In this document: piece by piece, positions 16,462-28,130 of the stretch
Numbering within the stretch: position 1 is the first letter of the stretch
Layout: each line of letters starts with the position of its first letter
Source: Mycolicibacter terrae
Lineage (GTDB): Bacteria; Actinomycetota; Actinomycetes; Mycobacteriales; Mycobacteriaceae
Reading direction: 5' to 3'
DNA length: 64,000 nucleotides
NCBI RefSeq assembly: GCF_010727125.1
Contig: NZ_AP022564.1
Span: 1,612,001 to 1,676,000, forward strand
Notes under the pieces: model-generated
The model's input: only the letters and a program-made list of their open reading frames with translations
Database searches by the model: none
What the model was told of the DNA's origin: nothing
Translations under genes and position numbers: made by a program

Positions 16462-17163
16462 GTGCGGGGTTCGGTTTCGTGGGGTTTCGTCGTTGTCGGC
16501 TGCATCGCGGTCGCCGGTTGCGGCAACGGTGGGGGGACGGCAAAGCCCAGCGCCGGCGCGCCGCCGCCGAGCACCACGACCGCCACCATCGTGCCGGTCG
16601 CCGAAGACGGTCTGCGGGCGCTTCTGCTCACCCCCGACGAGATCAACCCGATCATGGGGGTGACCGATATGAGGGCGAACGCTCCCCACGATGTGCTGCC
16701 CGATGACAGCACCACGATGGAGCCCCGGGAATGCCTGGCCGTCGACGGAGTCGCGCAGGAACAGGTGTATGCGTCCAGCGGCTACCGCGCGGTGCGCGAG
16801 CAGGCTGTCAGCGACGGCGATGACAACGCCCACTATGTCGATCAAGCCGTGGTGCTGTTCCCGACCGCCAAGCAGGCCGAGGCATTTCTGCAGGCCTCCG
16901 CCAAGCAGTGGCCGCAATGTCACGAGTACACCCACACCCAGAGCGGCTCGGAGTGGACCGCCGGAAGGATCTCGACCGCCGAAGGCCTGCTGAGCACCGT
17001 CGCGATCCAGCAGAACGCCGGTGACTCGGCGTGGCAGGCCTGTGGGCGGGCGCTGGCCGTGGCCAACAACGTCGTCGTCGACGTCAACACCTGCAGTGCC
17101 GACCCGAAGGACTCCGCGGCCCTGATCGCGCGGCAAATCGCCGCGAAAGTGCCGAACGGCTGA
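16462..17163 (+). CDS. Lipoprotein with PknH-like sensor domain
   Basis: 233 residues. A signal peptide ends in a lipobox with Cys20 (CIAVAGC), so the mature protein is lipid-anchored outside the membrane. A Thr/Pro-rich linker (about 30-47) leads to a domain resembling the extracellular sensor domain of PknH and the LpqA/LprH-type lipoproteins, with conserved cysteines (ECLAVDG, WPQCHEY, WQACGRA, VNTCSA) likely forming two disulphides. GTG 16462 is required to include the signal peptide. Ligand unknown. Confidence 0.8.
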   Translation: MRGSVSWGFVVVGCIAVAGCGNGGGTAKPSAGAPPPSTTTATIVPVAEDGLRALLLTPDEINPIMGVTDMRANAPHDVLPDDSTTMEPRECLAVDGVAQEQVYASSGYRAVREQAVSDGDDNAHYVDQAVVLFPTAKQAEAFLQASAKQWPQCHEYTHTQSGSEWTAGRISTAEGLLSTVAIQQNAGDSAWQACGRALAVANNVVVDVNTCSADPKDSAALIARQIAAKVPNG

Positions 17164-17194
17164 CGCCGGACCGGCACGCCTTAAGGTGAGTGCC

Positions 17195-18882
<1,688 letters not shown>

Positions 18883-18883
18883 G

Positions 18884-20566
18884 GTGCGAGTGAATGAGGA
18901 CCTCAAACCGCCCGGCCCGCTGACTGCCGGCGGACTGCGTGTCACCGCGCTAGGCGGCATCAGCGAGATCGGCCGCAACATGACCGTTTTCGAGCATCTC
19001 GGCCGGTTGCTGATCATCGACTGCGGCGTGCTGTTCCCGGGACACGACGAGCCCGGCGTCGACCTGATCCTGCCCGACATCCGGCACATCGTCGACCGGC
19101 TCGACGACGTCGAAGCACTGGTGCTGACCCATGCCCACGAGGACCACATCGGCGCCATCCCGTTCCTGCTCAAACTGCGGGCCGACATCCCGGTGGTCGG
19201 ATCGCGGTTCACCTGCGCGCTGGTCGCCGCCAAGTGCCGAGAACACCGCATCAAGCCGGTGTTCGTCCAGGTCGCCGAAGGCCAGCGCAGCACCCACGGG
19301 GTGTTCGAATGCGAATACTTCGCGGTCAACCACTCCATCCCGGATGCGCTGGCGATCGCGGTGCACACCGGTGCCGGCACCGTGCTGCACACCGGCGACA
19401 TCAAACTCGACCAGCTGCCGCCCGACGGGCGCCCCACCGACCTGCCCGGCATGTCGCGCCTGGGCGACAAGGGCGTGGACCTGTTCCTGTGCGACTCGAC
19501 CAACGCCGAGATACCCGGCGTGGGGCCCAGCGAGAGCGAGGTCGGCCCCACCCTGCACCGGCTGATCCGCGGCGCCGAGGGCCGGGTGATCGTGGCATGC
19601 TTCGCCTCGAATGTGGACCGGGTGCAGCAGATCGTCGATGCCGCGGTCGCGCTGGGCCGCCGGGTGTCGTTCGTCGGCCGATCGATGGTCCGCAACATGG
19701 GCATCGCCAAGGATCTGGGCTTGCTACGGGTCGCCGACTCCGATCTGGTCGACATCGGCGCCGCCGAGATGATGCCGCCGGAGAAGGTGGTGCTGGTCAC
19801 CACCGGAACCCAGGGCGAGCCGCTGTCGGCGCTGTCGCGGATGTCGCGGGGCGAGCACCGCTCCATCACGCTGACCGCCGGCGATCTGGTGGTGCTGTCG
19901 TCGTCGCTGATCCCGGGCAATGAAGAGGCGGTCTACGGCGTGATGGATGCGCTGGCCAAGATCGGTGCCCGGGTGGTGACCAACGCCGCGGCGCGGGTCC
20001 ACGTCTCCGGGCACGCCTACGCCGGGGAGTTGCTGTTCCTCTACAACGGGATACGGCCCCGCAACGTGATGCCGGTGCACGGGACTTGGCGGATGCTGCG
20101 CGCCAACGCCGCGCTGGCCACGCGCACCGGGGTGCCGGAGGAGTCGATTCTGTTGGCCGAGAACGGCGTCAGCGTCGACCTGGTCGCCGGTAAGGCGAGT
20201 ATCGCCGGGGCGGTCCCGGTCGGCAAAATGTACGTCGACGGACTGGTGGACGGCGACGTCGGCGACGCGACGCTGGGGGAGCGGCTGATCCTGTCCAGCG
20301 GATTCGTCGCGATAACCGTGGTGGTGCGCCGCGGGACCGGCAAGGCCGTCGCGCCGCCACATCTGCATTCGCGGGGCTTCTCCGAAGACCCCAAGGCGCT
20401 GGAATCGGCGGCCCGCAAGGTCGAAGCGGAGCTGGAATCGCTTGCCGCCGAGCGGGTTACCGATCCGACCCGGATCGCCCAGGCGGTGCGCCGCACGGTG
20501 GGCAAGTGGGTCGGCGAGGTCTACCGACGGCAGCCGATGATCGTGCCGACCGTTATCGAGATCTGA
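18884..20566 (+). CDS. rnj: Ribonuclease J
   Basis: 560 residues. Metallo-beta-lactamase/beta-CASP nuclease with the zinc motif THAHEDHIG near residue 85; the beta-CASP region spans about 215-360 (STNAEIPGVGPSESEVG, VACFASNVDRVQQI), then KARIHVSGHAYAG-type residues (ARVHVSGHAYAG) and a C-terminal dimerisation domain. In mycobacteria RNase J has 5'-exo and endonuclease activity in rRNA maturation and mRNA turnover. GTG 18884 and GTG 18890 are both possible starts; conservation begins at about PPGPLTAGG. One base separates it from dapA. Confidence 0.93.
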   Translation: MRVNEDLKPPGPLTAGGLRVTALGGISEIGRNMTVFEHLGRLLIIDCGVLFPGHDEPGVDLILPDIRHIVDRLDDVEALVLTHAHEDHIGAIPFLLKLRADIPVVGSRFTCALVAAKCREHRIKPVFVQVAEGQRSTHGVFECEYFAVNHSIPDALAIAVHTGAGTVLHTGDIKLDQLPPDGRPTDLPGMSRLGDKGVDLFLCDSTNAEIPGVGPSESEVGPTLHRLIRGAEGRVIVACFASNVDRVQQIVDAAVALGRRVSFVGRSMVRNMGIAKDLGLLRVADSDLVDIGAAEMMPPEKVVLVTTGTQGEPLSALSRMSRGEHRSITLTAGDLVVLSSSLIPGNEEAVYGVMDALAKIGARVVTNAAARVHVSGHAYAGELLFLYNGIRPRNVMPVHGTWRMLRANAALATRTGVPEESILLAENGVSVDLVAGKASIAGAVPVGKMYVDGLVDGDVGDATLGERLILSSGFVAITVVVRRGTGKAVAPPHLHSRGFSEDPKALESAARKVEAELESLAAERVTDPTRIAQAVRRTVGKWVGEVYRRQPMIVPTVIEI

Positions 20567-20578
20567 TCCGACAGCGGC

Positions 20579-21394
20579 TCAGCGCTTGTTGACGAACCCG
20601 GCGTCGACGGGCAGCGCGACGCCGGTGATGTAGCGGGCCGCCTCAGACACCAGCCAGGCCACCGCATTGGCGATGTCCTCCGATTGCAGCACCTGCACTG
20701 GCAGCGCATTGCCCATGTCCGGCGGCGCTCCGGTCCGGGCCGTGAGCTCGGCCAGCCAGCCCCGGGTGTAGTCGTTGTTGATCATCGGCGTGTCGACACC
20801 GGCCGGGTGCACCGAGTTGACCCGAATGCTCTGTGGTGCCAGCAAGTTGGCGTACACCCGCATCAATCCGACCAGCCCGTGCTTGGCGGCGGTGTACCCG
20901 ATGGCCCCGGCGTCGTGGCTGCCGATGCCGGCCAGGCCGGCGGCCGAGCTGATCAACACGATCGACCCGCCGTCGCCGTGTGCGGTAAGCGCCGGGATCG
21001 CGGCCTCAATGGTGTGGTAGACGCCGGTGAGGTTGACGTCGATGACATCGCCCCAGCCGTCGGCGGCCGCCATCGGGGCGATACCGGCGTTGGCCACCAC
21101 GATGTCCAGCCGGCCGAGGGCATCGATCCCGGCCTGCAGCGCCGCCGTGAGCGCCGGCTGGTCGCGGACATCGGCGGTGGCGGCAACAATGCGCGCACCG
21201 GTGTCCTCGACCAGCTTGACCGTGGCGGCCAGATCGTCCGGTGTGGCCATCGGATAGGGCACGCTGGCGATCTGGTCGCACAGGTCGACCGCGATGATGT
21301 CGGCGCCCTCGCCGGCCAGTCGCACGGCGTGGGCCCGGCCCTGGCCGCGCGCGGCGCCGGTGATGAAGGCGACTTTGCCGTCCAGCGACCCCAT
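20579..21394 (-). CDS. Mycofactocin-coupled SDR family oxidoreductase
   Basis: 271 residues. [16 protein letters not shown] with an extra-long first loop (IAVDLC followed by [11 protein letters not shown]) identifies the SDR branch that keeps a buried NAD and passes electrons to mycofactocin. The catalytic pair is YTAAKHG, and the end is [15 protein letters not shown]. tuberculosis Rv2750 is the homologue in the same place. It shares one base (TGATG) with the monooxygenase-like gene before it, so they form a two-gene operon on the strand opposite to rnj and ftsK. Substrate alcohol unknown. Confidence 0.83.
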   Translation of the reverse strand: MGSLDGKVAFITGAARGQGRAHAVRLAGEGADIIAVDLCDQIASVPYPMATPDDLAATVKLVEDTGARIVAATADVRDQPALTAALQAGIDALGRLDIVVANAGIAPMAAADGWGDVIDVNLTGVYHTIEAAIPALTAHGDGGSIVLISSAAGLAGIGSHDAGAIGYTAAKHGLVGLMRVYANLLAPQSIRVNSVHPAGVDTPMINNDYTRGWLAELTARTGAPPDMGNALPVQVLQSEDIANAVAWLVSEAARYITGVALPVDAGFVNKR

Positions 21395-21711
21395 CAATCG
21401 GCCCGCAGCTGGCCCTTGGCGGGGTCGCCGGCCGGAAGCGGCTGCAGCATCTTGACGTCCGGTGCCCCGGCCAGGTGCTCTTTGAGGTTCCCGACCAGCT
21501 CGGCGACCGCCGGAGCCGTCGAGTGTGCCTGTAGCGCGTCGGCGTCGGCCCACTGTTCGATGAACACGAACGAGCCGTCGGCTTCGTGCACCGAGTACAG
21601 CTGGCAGCCCGGCTCCTCGTGCACCTGACCGACCGCTTTGGTGCAGATCTCCCGGGCGATGTCCACCGACTCGGGCTTGACGGGGAAGGCGGCGACGACG
21701 ATTACCGGCAT
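21394..21711 (-). CDS. Antibiotic-biosynthesis-monooxygenase (ABM) domain protein
   Basis: 105 residues, a single ferredoxin-like ABM domain: [14 protein letters not shown], then [19 protein letters not shown] and a C-terminal helix. Proteins of this size act as dimeric quinol monooxygenases or as small-molecule-binding proteins. ATG 21711 starts the domain cleanly; the frame is open upstream but lacks domain residues. Coupled to the mycofactocin-type SDR, as Rv2749-Rv2750 are in M. tuberculosis. Confidence 0.78.
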   Translation of the reverse strand: MPVIVVAAFPVKPESVDIAREICTKAVGQVHEEPGCQLYSVHEADGSFVFIEQWADADALQAHSTAPAVAELVGNLKEHLAGAPDVKMLQPLPAGDPAKGQLRAD

Positions 21712-21856
21712 GAAGGTCTCCTCGGGCAGGTTCGGAAGGCTGTGGTTCGGCTCTGCCACCGTACGCAGACGCATTGTGATCGGTGCCACGCGGGTGACCA
21801 CGCACGGCCCCAGCCGTGACCAGTGTGGCAGATGGTGCGAATGAGGGTATTGCGGT

Positions 21857-21869
21857 TAGGCTTGCGGCT
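21857..21869 (+). promoter_or_regulatory. Leaderless ftsK promoter -10 box
   Basis: TAGGCT (21857-21862) lies 7 bases before ATG 21870. Confidence 0.5.
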
Positions 21870-24365
21870 ATGGCTAGTAAGACGGCTAGTGGGACCGGGA
21901 CTCGATCGGGAACGCGAACTAGCAGGTCAAAGGCTGGTTCGCGGGCAAATTCACGGCCGTCCCGTGGCACGGCGGCCCGGCGCAAACCGGCACCGCGCCG
22001 GCAACGCTCGGGGCTGGCCGGGGCCGGGCTGGCCTGCGGACGGGCCGCCAGGGCGGGCTGGCTGATGGTCGCCAAGGCCGCCGGCGGCACCGCACGGTCC
22101 GTCGGCCGCGCCCACGACATCGACCCGGGCCATCGCCGGGACGGCATCGCGCTGGCCCTGTTGGGCCTGGCGGTCGTCACCGCCGCAAGTTGCTGGCTGG
22201 ACGCCGCGCGGCCGGTCGGGGCATGGATCGACACCGGCCTGCGCACCGTGATCGGCGCGGCGGTGGTCCTGCTTCCGGTGCTCGCCGGCGTCGGCGCCGT
22301 CCTGCTGATGCGCACCGAACCCGACCCGGAGAATCGGCCCCGGCTGATCCTGGGATCGGCGATGGTCGCGCTGCCGATCCTGGGCCTGTGGCATCTGTGG
22401 GCCGGCTCGCCGCAGACCCCGGATGGCCGCCTGCACGGCGCCGGCTTCGTCGGGTTCGCGATCGGTGGGCCGCTCGCCGACGGGCTGACGGCGTGGATCG
22501 CCGCGCCGCTGTTGTGCATCGGCGTGCTGTTCGGAGTGCTGCTGCTGACCGGGATCACGCTGCGCGAAGCGCCCGAGGCGCTGCGTGATCTGTTCACCGC
22601 GCGCGGCTACGAGGACGACTACTACTACGACGACGACGGCTATGGTGACGGCTACGACGACGGTGATGACGTCGGCTATGACGATGAGCGCGACGCCGTC
22701 GCCGAGGACATCCCCGACTGGCAGTCGCGCACCCCGCTGGACAACTATCCGGTCGACGAGGCCCCCACCGCGGCACCGCCCCCGGCCAAGCCCGCCCGTC
22801 GCAAGCAACCCAAGGCGGCCAAGCCCACAGACACCACCGTGGTACTGGACCGGGTGGTGGAGGGTCCCTACACGCTGCCGCCGCTGACCCTGCTGCTGGC
22901 CGGCGATCCACCGAAGAAGCGCACCGCCGCCAACGAGGCGATGGCCGATGCGATCACGTCGGTGCTCGAGCAGTTCAAGGTCGACGCCGCGGTCACCGGC
23001 TGCACCAGGGGGCCCACCGTCACCCGCTACGAGGTGGAACTGGGCCCCGGGGTCAAGGTCGAGAAGATCACCGCGTTGCAGCGCAACATCGCCTACGCGG
23101 TGGCCACCGAAAGCGTGCGGATGCTGGCGCCGATCCCGGGCAAGTCCGCCGTGGGCATCGAGGTGCCCAACACCGATCGCGAGCTGGTGCGGCTGGCCGA
23201 CGTGCTGACCGCGCCGTCCACCCGCCGTGATCACCATCCGCTGGTGATCGGGCTGGGCAAGGACATCGAAGGCGACTTCATCAGCGCCAACTTGGCCAAG
23301 ATGCCGCACCTGCTGGTGGCCGGCTCCACCGGCTCGGGCAAGTCCAGCTTCGTCAACTCGATGCTGGTGTCACTGCTGGCCCGCGCCACGCCGGAGGAGG
23401 TCAGGATGATCCTGATCGACCCGAAGATGGTGGAACTGACGCCGTACGAGGGCATTCCGCACCTGATCACCCCGATCATCACCGCGCCCAAGAAAGCCGC
23501 CGCCGCGCTGGCCTGGCTGGTCGAGGAGATGGAGCAGCGCTACCAGGACATGCAGGCGTCCCGGGTGCGCCACATCGACGACTTCAACGAGAAGGTGCGA
23601 TCCGGCGCCATCACCACGCCGCTGGGCAGCGAGCGGGTGTACCGGCCCTACCCCTACATCGTCGCGATCGTCGACGAGCTCGCCGACCTGATGATGACCG
23701 CGCCGCGCGATGTCGAGGACGCGATCGTGCGGATCACCCAGAAGGCCCGGGCCGCCGGCATCCACCTGGTCCTGGCCACGCAGCGCCCGTCGGTGGACGT
23801 CGTCACCGGCCTGATCAAGACCAATGTGCCGTCCCGGCTGGCATTCGCCACCTCGTCGCTGACCGACTCGCGGGTGATCCTCGACCAGGCGGGCGCCGAG
23901 AAGCTGATCGGTATGGGCGACGGCCTGTTCCTGCCGATGGGCGCCAACAAGCCGATCCGGCTGCAGGGCGCGTTCATCTCCGACGAGGAGATCCACGCCG
24001 TCGTCACCGCGGCCAAGGAGCAGGCCGAGCCCGAATACACCGAGGGCGTCACCGCGGCCAAGCCGAGCGGCGAACGCACCGACGTCGATCCCGACATCGG
24101 TGACGACATGGAGGTCTTCCTGCAGGCTGTCGAGCTGGTGGTGTCCAGCCAGTTCGGCTCGACCTCGATGCTGCAGCGCAAGCTGCGGGTCGGCTTCGCC
24201 AAGGCGGGCCGGCTGATGGACCTGATGGAGACCCGCAGCATCGTCGGCCCGTCCGAGGGGTCCAAGGCCCGCCAGGTGCTGGTCAAGCCCGATGAGCTGG
24301 CCGCCACCCTGATGGCCATCCGCGGTGGCGGCGAGCCGGATGACGTTGAGGACGCCGACGATTAG
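21870..24365 (+). CDS. ftsK: DNA translocase FtsK
   Basis: 831 residues. A basic Ser/Arg-rich N-terminus (1-60) is followed by four to five membrane helices (about 95-245), an acidic Tyr/Asp-rich linker (about 248-275), then the RecA-like motor with Walker [11 protein letters not shown] and [15 protein letters not shown] Walker B ([11 protein letters not shown]), and the C-terminal gamma winged helix ([21 protein letters not shown]) that reads KOPS sites. It pumps the chromosome terminus through the division septum. ATG 21870 is chosen from the -10 box and conserved MASKTA start. The stop shares bases with the convergent gene (TTAG at 24362-24365). Confidence 0.93.
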   Translation: MASKTASGTGTRSGTRTSRSKAGSRANSRPSRGTAARRKPAPRRQRSGLAGAGLACGRAARAGWLMVAKAAGGTARSVGRAHDIDPGHRRDGIALALLGLAVVTAASCWLDAARPVGAWIDTGLRTVIGAAVVLLPVLAGVGAVLLMRTEPDPENRPRLILGSAMVALPILGLWHLWAGSPQTPDGRLHGAGFVGFAIGGPLADGLTAWIAAPLLCIGVLFGVLLLTGITLREAPEALRDLFTARGYEDDYYYDDDGYGDGYDDGDDVGYDDERDAVAEDIPDWQSRTPLDNYPVDEAPTAAPPPAKPARRKQPKAAKPTDTTVVLDRVVEGPYTLPPLTLLLAGDPPKKRTAANEAMADAITSVLEQFKVDAAVTGCTRGPTVTRYEVELGPGVKVEKITALQRNIAYAVATESVRMLAPIPGKSAVGIEVPNTDRELVRLADVLTAPSTRRDHHPLVIGLGKDIEGDFISANLAKMPHLLVAGSTGSGKSSFVNSMLVSLLARATPEEVRMILIDPKMVELTPYEGIPHLITPIITAPKKAAAALAWLVEEMEQRYQDMQASRVRHIDDFNEKVRSGAITTPLGSERVYRPYPYIVAIVDELADLMMTAPRDVEDAIVRITQKARAAGIHLVLATQRPSVDVVTGLIKTNVPSRLAFATSSLTDSRVILDQAGAEKLIGMGDGLFLPMGANKPIRLQGAFISDEEIHAVVTAAKEQAEPEYTEGVTAAKPSGERTDVDPDIGDDMEVFLQAVELVVSSQFGSTSMLQRKLRVGFAKAGRLMDLMETRSIVGPSEGSKARQVLVKPDELAATLMAIRGGGEPDDVEDADD

Positions 24366-25723
24366 ACGTTGACCACCAGCGACAATCCGTGCCGATCCCG
24401 GACCGGCCCCCGGCGCCAGGGCCGCCTGCTGCGGACCAACAGGCGGTGGACGGCGGCCTCGATGCCGTGCGCCAGCTCCTCGGCGTCCGCGACGGCGTCG
24501 TAGTCGGCAAGGACGCCGAAGAACAGGCTGTCGCCGTAGCGCAGGATCGCCGCGCCGGTGCGCAATCGCAGAGCGATCGGCGGGATGGGAAGCACCGCGG
24601 ACACCTGGCGTCCCATGATCTGCAGCGGCCGGTCCGGGCCGGCGACATTGGCCGCCAACGCCACCACGCTGCGTTGCGGCAGCCGCGACAGCAGGTTGGT
24701 GGTCCACGCGGTGACCGGGGCCGGGATCGCGCGGGCCACCGCCATCCACGCGTCGCGGCGCTCGGCGACGACGGTGGCCTGGGCCAGCCGGGCGTGAACG
24801 AGCCGTAACCGGACCACCGGGTCGTCCTCATCGACCGGCAGTCGCGGCAGCAGCATCGCCTGCCGGATCGGCACCAGGGTCCGCAGCGAATCGGCCTGTG
24901 GCCACTCGCCGCGGCGGAGCAGGATGTTGCGGTAGCTCTCGGTGACCGCCGCCAGTGCGACGTCGTCGACGGTCACGTCGAATGCCCGGCAGATCTGCTC
25001 GACCTCGGCGGCGCCGACCCGCGCCGCGGTGTAGCGCCGCCGGCTGGTCAACGGACCGTTGAGCGGGGTGACCGGCCGCAGCAGGCCCGTCGCGAATCTC
25101 GCCGCGCCCCGCAACGTCTGGTCGGCCTTTATCGCCCCGATCATCGCGTCGACGGCGACCGTGGTCGCGACCCGCAGCGCGCCGTTCCACCGGGTGCGCT
25201 GCCGGGAACTTTCGGGACAGGCCGCACTGTCGCGCCTGGTGGGGTGCGCTACGCCCTCGTCGGACAGTCCGGCCAGGATGTGGACGGTGGCGACCGCGTC
25301 GGCGATGCACGGGTGCACCTTGACCAGCAGCGCCCAGCGGCCATCGGCCAGGCCGTCGACCACCCAGATCTCCCACAGCGGCCGGTCCCGGTGCAGGGGC
25401 CAGGACATCACCTCAGCGACCACGGCGAACAACTCGGCGTCGGTGCCGGGACCCGGTACCGCGACGCGGCAGACATGGCGGTCCAGCCGGAAGTCATCGT
25501 CGTGCACCCACTCGGCGGCCCCGAGGTCGAAAACCCGGCGCCGCAGGCGCTGGGCGAACCGCGGGCAAGCAGCGATCCGCTCGCCCAGCACCGACATCAG
25601 GGCTCGGTGGTCGGGGATCGGACCGTCCAGCACCGCCAGGGCGCCGATGCCCAGGTGCGTGTGCCGGTCGGTGTCCTCCACGTGCAGCAGGCTGGTGTCC
25701 AGGGGGGTCAGGTGCTCGGTCAC
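24362..25723 (-). CDS. WS/DGAT-like acyltransferase with degenerate active site
   Basis: 453 residues, the length of wax ester synthase/diacylglycerol acyltransferases (Tgs family). It starts with the family N-terminus ([13 protein letters not shown]), has the [11 protein letters not shown] block, and ends with the C-terminal DUF1298-like domain. The catalytic HHxxxDG motif, however, reads H137-P-C-I-A-D142-A: the second, catalytic histidine is proline and the glycine is alanine. An enzyme lacking that base should not make triacylglycerol or wax ester by the usual mechanism. Start GTG 25723. It may have a regulatory or binding role. Confidence 0.75.
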   Translation of the reverse strand: MTEHLTPLDTSLLHVEDTDRHTHLGIGALAVLDGPIPDHRALMSVLGERIAACPRFAQRLRRRVFDLGAAEWVHDDDFRLDRHVCRVAVPGPGTDAELFAVVAEVMSWPLHRDRPLWEIWVVDGLADGRWALLVKVHPCIADAVATVHILAGLSDEGVAHPTRRDSAACPESSRQRTRWNGALRVATTVAVDAMIGAIKADQTLRGAARFATGLLRPVTPLNGPLTSRRRYTAARVGAAEVEQICRAFDVTVDDVALAAVTESYRNILLRRGEWPQADSLRTLVPIRQAMLLPRLPVDEDDPVVRLRLVHARLAQATVVAERRDAWMAVARAIPAPVTAWTTNLLSRLPQRSVVALAANVAGPDRPLQIMGRQVSAVLPIPPIALRLRTGAAILRYGDSLFFGVLADYDAVADAEELAHGIEAAVHRLLVRSRRPWRRGPVRDRHGLSLVVNV

Positions 25724-25890
25724 GGCTACCTCCAGTTATCTGCAACTGTCAGTACCACTATCTCCGGTGTGCGTCGCCGGCGGCAGGGCCGGAAGTCCCC
25801 GGTTCGCGGCGCCGGGGATGCACAGACACGCCCCGGACACGGACCGGACACGGACCAGACACCGGCGTTTTTCCGCAACCGGCGGGGGCG

Positions 25891-25902
25891 TAATCTCGCC
25901 AC
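25891..25902 (+). promoter_or_regulatory. Leaderless promoter -10 box of the DUF421 gene
   Basis: TAATCT (25891-25896) lies 6 bases before GTG 25903. Just upstream the 11-bp unit GGACACGGACC occurs twice in tandem (25835-25845, 25846-25856). Confidence 0.45.
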
Positions 25903-26412
25903 GTGGACTGGGCACGACTTTTCGCTTTCGACACACCTCCATCGGAGATCTTTGTCCGCGGAACCGTTATCTACATAGCGATTTACGCGTTGCTGCGGGT
26001 GGTGTTGAAACGTGAGGCGGGCACCAACGGCATCACCGATCTGATCGTCGTGGTGTTGATCGCCGACGCGGCGCAGAACGGGATGGCGGGCGGTTACCGG
26101 TCGATCAGCGACGGGATCCTGCTGGTCGGGGTGATCATCGGCTGGTCATACCTGCTGAACTGGATGGGACACCGCTGGCCCGGAGTGGCCCGGGTCCTGC
26201 GGCCGGGGCCGTTGCTGGTGATTCACGACGGCGAGCTCCTGCACGGAAATATGCGCAAGGAGATGATCACCGAGGCGCAGGTCCGCGAGCAGGCTCGCAA
26301 ACAGGGGATAGCGGACCTCGCCGTCGTCCGGGAGGGCCGGATGGAATCCGACGGGCAGTTCAGCTTCCTGATCGGCTCGACTCGCCGGGCCGCCGGTCTG
26401 GCCGTGGATTAA
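25903..26412 (+). CDS. DUF421 (YetF-like) membrane protein
   Basis: 169 residues. Two to three N-terminal hydrophobic helices (VRGTVIYIAIYALLRVV; LIVVVLIADAAQNG; ILLVGVIIGWSYLLNW) are followed by the DUF421 cytoplasmic domain (VLRPGPLLVIHDGELLHGNM). It resembles Bacillus YetF/YrbG proteins; function is not established. GTG 25903 is 6 bases after a -10 box. Its TAA shares the palindrome TTAA (26409-26412) with the stop of the convergent argA. Confidence 0.8.
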   Translation: MDWARLFAFDTPPSEIFVRGTVIYIAIYALLRVVLKREAGTNGITDLIVVVLIADAAQNGMAGGYRSISDGILLVGVIIGWSYLLNWMGHRWPGVARVLRPGPLLVIHDGELLHGNMRKEMITEAQVREQARKQGIADLAVVREGRMESDGQFSFLIGSTRRAAGLAVD

Positions 26413-26933
26413 AGGATCAACAGCATCCGGGTGTTGCCCAGGGTGTTGGGCTTGACGTAGCTCAGGTCGAGGAATTCGGCCACCCCGACGTCGTAGGAGC
26501 GTTGCATCTCCGCGAATACCTCTGCGGTGACCGGGGTCCCGTCGATCTCGGTGAAGCCGTGCCGGGCGAAGAACGCGGTCTCGAAGGTCAGTACGAACAG
26601 CCGCTGCAGCTGCAGTTCGCGGGCGACCTGCAAAAGGCGTTCGACGAGGGCGCGCCCGATACCGCGGCCCGTCAGTGCCGGATCCACGGCGATGGTGCGC
26701 ACCTCACCGAGGTCCGACCACAGCACGTGCAGGGCGCCGCAGCCCACCACCTGTTGTTCGGAATCCTCGGCCACCCAGAACTCCTGGACCGCCTCATACA
26801 GCGTCACCAGGTTCTTCTCCAGCAGGATTTTCCCGGAGTAGATGTCGACCAGCTGCTTGATCGCGGGGACGTCGGAGGTCCGAGCGCGCCGGATCAGGGG
26901 CCGCTGGGCCGGTGGATCAGCCTCAGAATGCAC
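26409..26933 (-). CDS. argA: Amino-acid (glutamate) N-acetyltransferase ArgA
   Basis: 174 residues from GTG 26933; a GTG at 26957 would add 8 residues. A single GNAT domain: IRRARTSDVPAIKQLV, then VVGCGALHVLW, VDPALTGRGIGRALVERLL (acetyl-CoA loop) and FFARHGFTEI. It matches M. tuberculosis Rv2747, a short ArgA that acetylates glutamate/glutamine to start arginine synthesis without an amino-acid-kinase domain. Divergent from pgsA with only 55 bases between the chosen starts, so the promoters must overlap. Confidence 0.87.
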   Translation of the reverse strand: MHSEADPPAQRPLIRRARTSDVPAIKQLVDIYSGKILLEKNLVTLYEAVQEFWVAEDSEQQVVGCGALHVLWSDLGEVRTIAVDPALTGRGIGRALVERLLQVARELQLQRLFVLTFETAFFARHGFTEIDGTPVTAEVFAEMQRSYDVGVAEFLDLSYVKPNTLGNTRMLLIL

Positions 26934-26988
26934 AGCTGCACAGTATCGGTTTCTCACTTCTGGCTGGGTAACCGATATTCTGTCTGCC

Positions 26989-27582
26989 GTGTCGGGGCAA
27001 CCTCAAACCGGTCCGGCGGTGACGCGCGTCCCCGTGATCAATCCGGCCAACGCGCTGACCGTCATGCGACTGCTGTTGGTCCCGGTCTTTCTGCTGGCGC
27101 TGTTCGCCGAAGACGGCCATGACGCTAAGACCCGCATCGCCGCGTTCGTCATCTTCACGGTGGCCATCATCACCGACCGGCTCGACGGTGCGCTTGCCCG
27201 CAACTACGGGATGGTGACCGAATTCGGCACCCTGGCCGACCCGATTGCCGACAAGGCGCTGATCGGGGCGGCGTTGATCGGCCTGTCGATGCTCGGCGAC
27301 CTGTGGTGGTGGGTGACGGTGCTGGTGTTGGCCCGAGAGATCGGGATCACCGTGCTGCGGTTCGCGGTCCTGCACCGCGGGGTGATCCCGGCCAGTCGCG
27401 GCGGAAAGCTCAAGACGCTGGTCCAAGCGGTCGGTATCGGGCTGCTCGTCCTGCCCCTGACCGGCCCCTGGCTGGTGACGGCCTGGGTGGTGATGGCCGC
27501 CGCCGTGGTGCTGACGGTGGTCACCGGCGTGGACTACGTGATGTCGGCGGTCGCCGACCTTCGAGGGCCCGACCGGAGCTGA
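26989..27582 (+). CDS. pgsA3: CDP-alcohol phosphatidyltransferase (PgsA-type)
   Basis: 197 residues with about five membrane helices. The CDP-alcohol motif D-G-x2-A-R-x8-G-x3-D-x3-D is present: DGALARNYG then [13 protein letters not shown]. It should make phosphatidylglycerol phosphate from CDP-diacylglycerol and glycerol-3-phosphate. GTG 26989 gives the conserved start; no better start exists in frame. It is the homologue of Rv2746c and lies upstream of clgR as in M. tuberculosis. A 57-bp tandem repeat begins at the very base after its stop codon. Confidence 0.88.
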   Translation: MSGQPQTGPAVTRVPVINPANALTVMRLLLVPVFLLALFAEDGHDAKTRIAAFVIFTVAIITDRLDGALARNYGMVTEFGTLADPIADKALIGAALIGLSMLGDLWWWVTVLVLAREIGITVLRFAVLHRGVIPASRGGKLKTLVQAVGIGLLVLPLTGPWLVTAWVVMAAAVVLTVVTGVDYVMSAVADLRGPDRS

Positions 27583-27706
27583 CCGGCGGTTCAGCGAGGC
27601 TCGACGGAGGAGAGGCGAAGCTGGGGCCGCCGCATGAACCCGGCGGTTCAGCGAGGCTCGACGGAGGAGAGGCGAAGCTGGGGCCGCCGCATGAACCCGG
27701 CGGTTC
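27583..27706 (+). repeat. 57-bp tandem repeat, two full copies plus a 10-bp start of a third
   Basis: Copies at 27583-27639 and 27640-27696 are identical; the first 10 bases of the unit recur at 27697-27706. Each copy contains CCGCCG and, 8 bases later across the junction, CGGCGG, which can pair as a hairpin. The unit starts directly after the pgsA stop and the last partial copy touches the GGGAAC -35 element of clgR. Being 57 bases it keeps one frame open, but nothing suggests it is translated. It resembles mycobacterial interspersed repeat units in size and position; identity with them was not tested. Confidence 0.9.
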
Positions 27707-27707
27707 G

Positions 27708-27734
27708 GGAACCCGGACGGGCGTCGCGGGCGTT
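27708..27734 (+). promoter_or_regulatory. SigE/SigH-type promoter of clgR
   Basis: GGAAC (27708-27712), 18 bases, CGTT (27731-27734), matching the mycobacterial SigE/SigH pattern. GGTTC-GG-GAACC (27702-27713) forms a small inverted repeat over the -35. In M. tuberculosis clgR is a known SigE target, which supports the call. Confidence 0.72.
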
Positions 27735-27785
27735 GACCTTGGTGACTGGCTGTTTTCCAGGTTGAACCGATCTAAGGAGTGCACG

Positions 27786-28109
27786 ATGACGACATTGCTG
27801 CGGGAATCGGTCGGCGAGGTGTTGCGTCAGGCCCGTACGGCGCAGGGTCGCACGCTGCGTGAGGTGTCCGATTCGGCGCGGGTCAGCCTGGGTTACCTCT
27901 CGGAGGTCGAGCGCGGCCGCAAGGAAGCGTCCAGCGAGTTGCTCAACGCGATCTGCGCGGCGCTGCGGATCCCGTTGTCGGCGGTGCTCTTCGATGCCGG
28001 CAATCGGTTGGCGCGGGCCGAGCGGGCCGAGCGCAACATCGGGGTCACCCGCATCGACGCCGGCACCAAGGTCGTCATCCCGCCGATCCGGGCGATGGCT
28101 TCGGCGTGA
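27786..28109 (+). CDS. clgR: ClgR, Clp/psp activator (XRE-family regulator)
   Basis: 107 residues. HTH at about 14-66: [19 protein letters not shown] and [20 protein letters not shown]. ClgR activates clp protease genes and the psp locus under envelope stress. The RBS AAGGAG (27774-27779) is 6 bases before ATG 27786. The protein ends in the small nonpolar residues MASA; related ClgR proteins end in Ala-rich tails that target them to ClpP, so regulated degradation is plausible here. The SigE-type promoter lies upstream and pspA-pspM follow on the same strand. Confidence 0.9.
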   Translation: MTTLLRESVGEVLRQARTAQGRTLREVSDSARVSLGYLSEVERGRKEASSELLNAICAALRIPLSAVLFDAGNRLARAERAERNIGVTRIDAGTKVVIPPIRAMASA

Positions 28110-28130
28110 TCGCCCCGAAGCCAGCCTGAA

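Noticed and set aside
27583..27706. CRISPR-like array
   Set aside because: The copies are directly adjacent with no spacers and only two are complete; there are no cas genes.
27303..28109. Long frame through pgsA, the 57-bp repeat and clgR as one fusion protein
   Set aside because: It is out of frame with pgsA, and clgR has its own RBS and promoter; the repeat keeps the frame open only because 57 is divisible by three.
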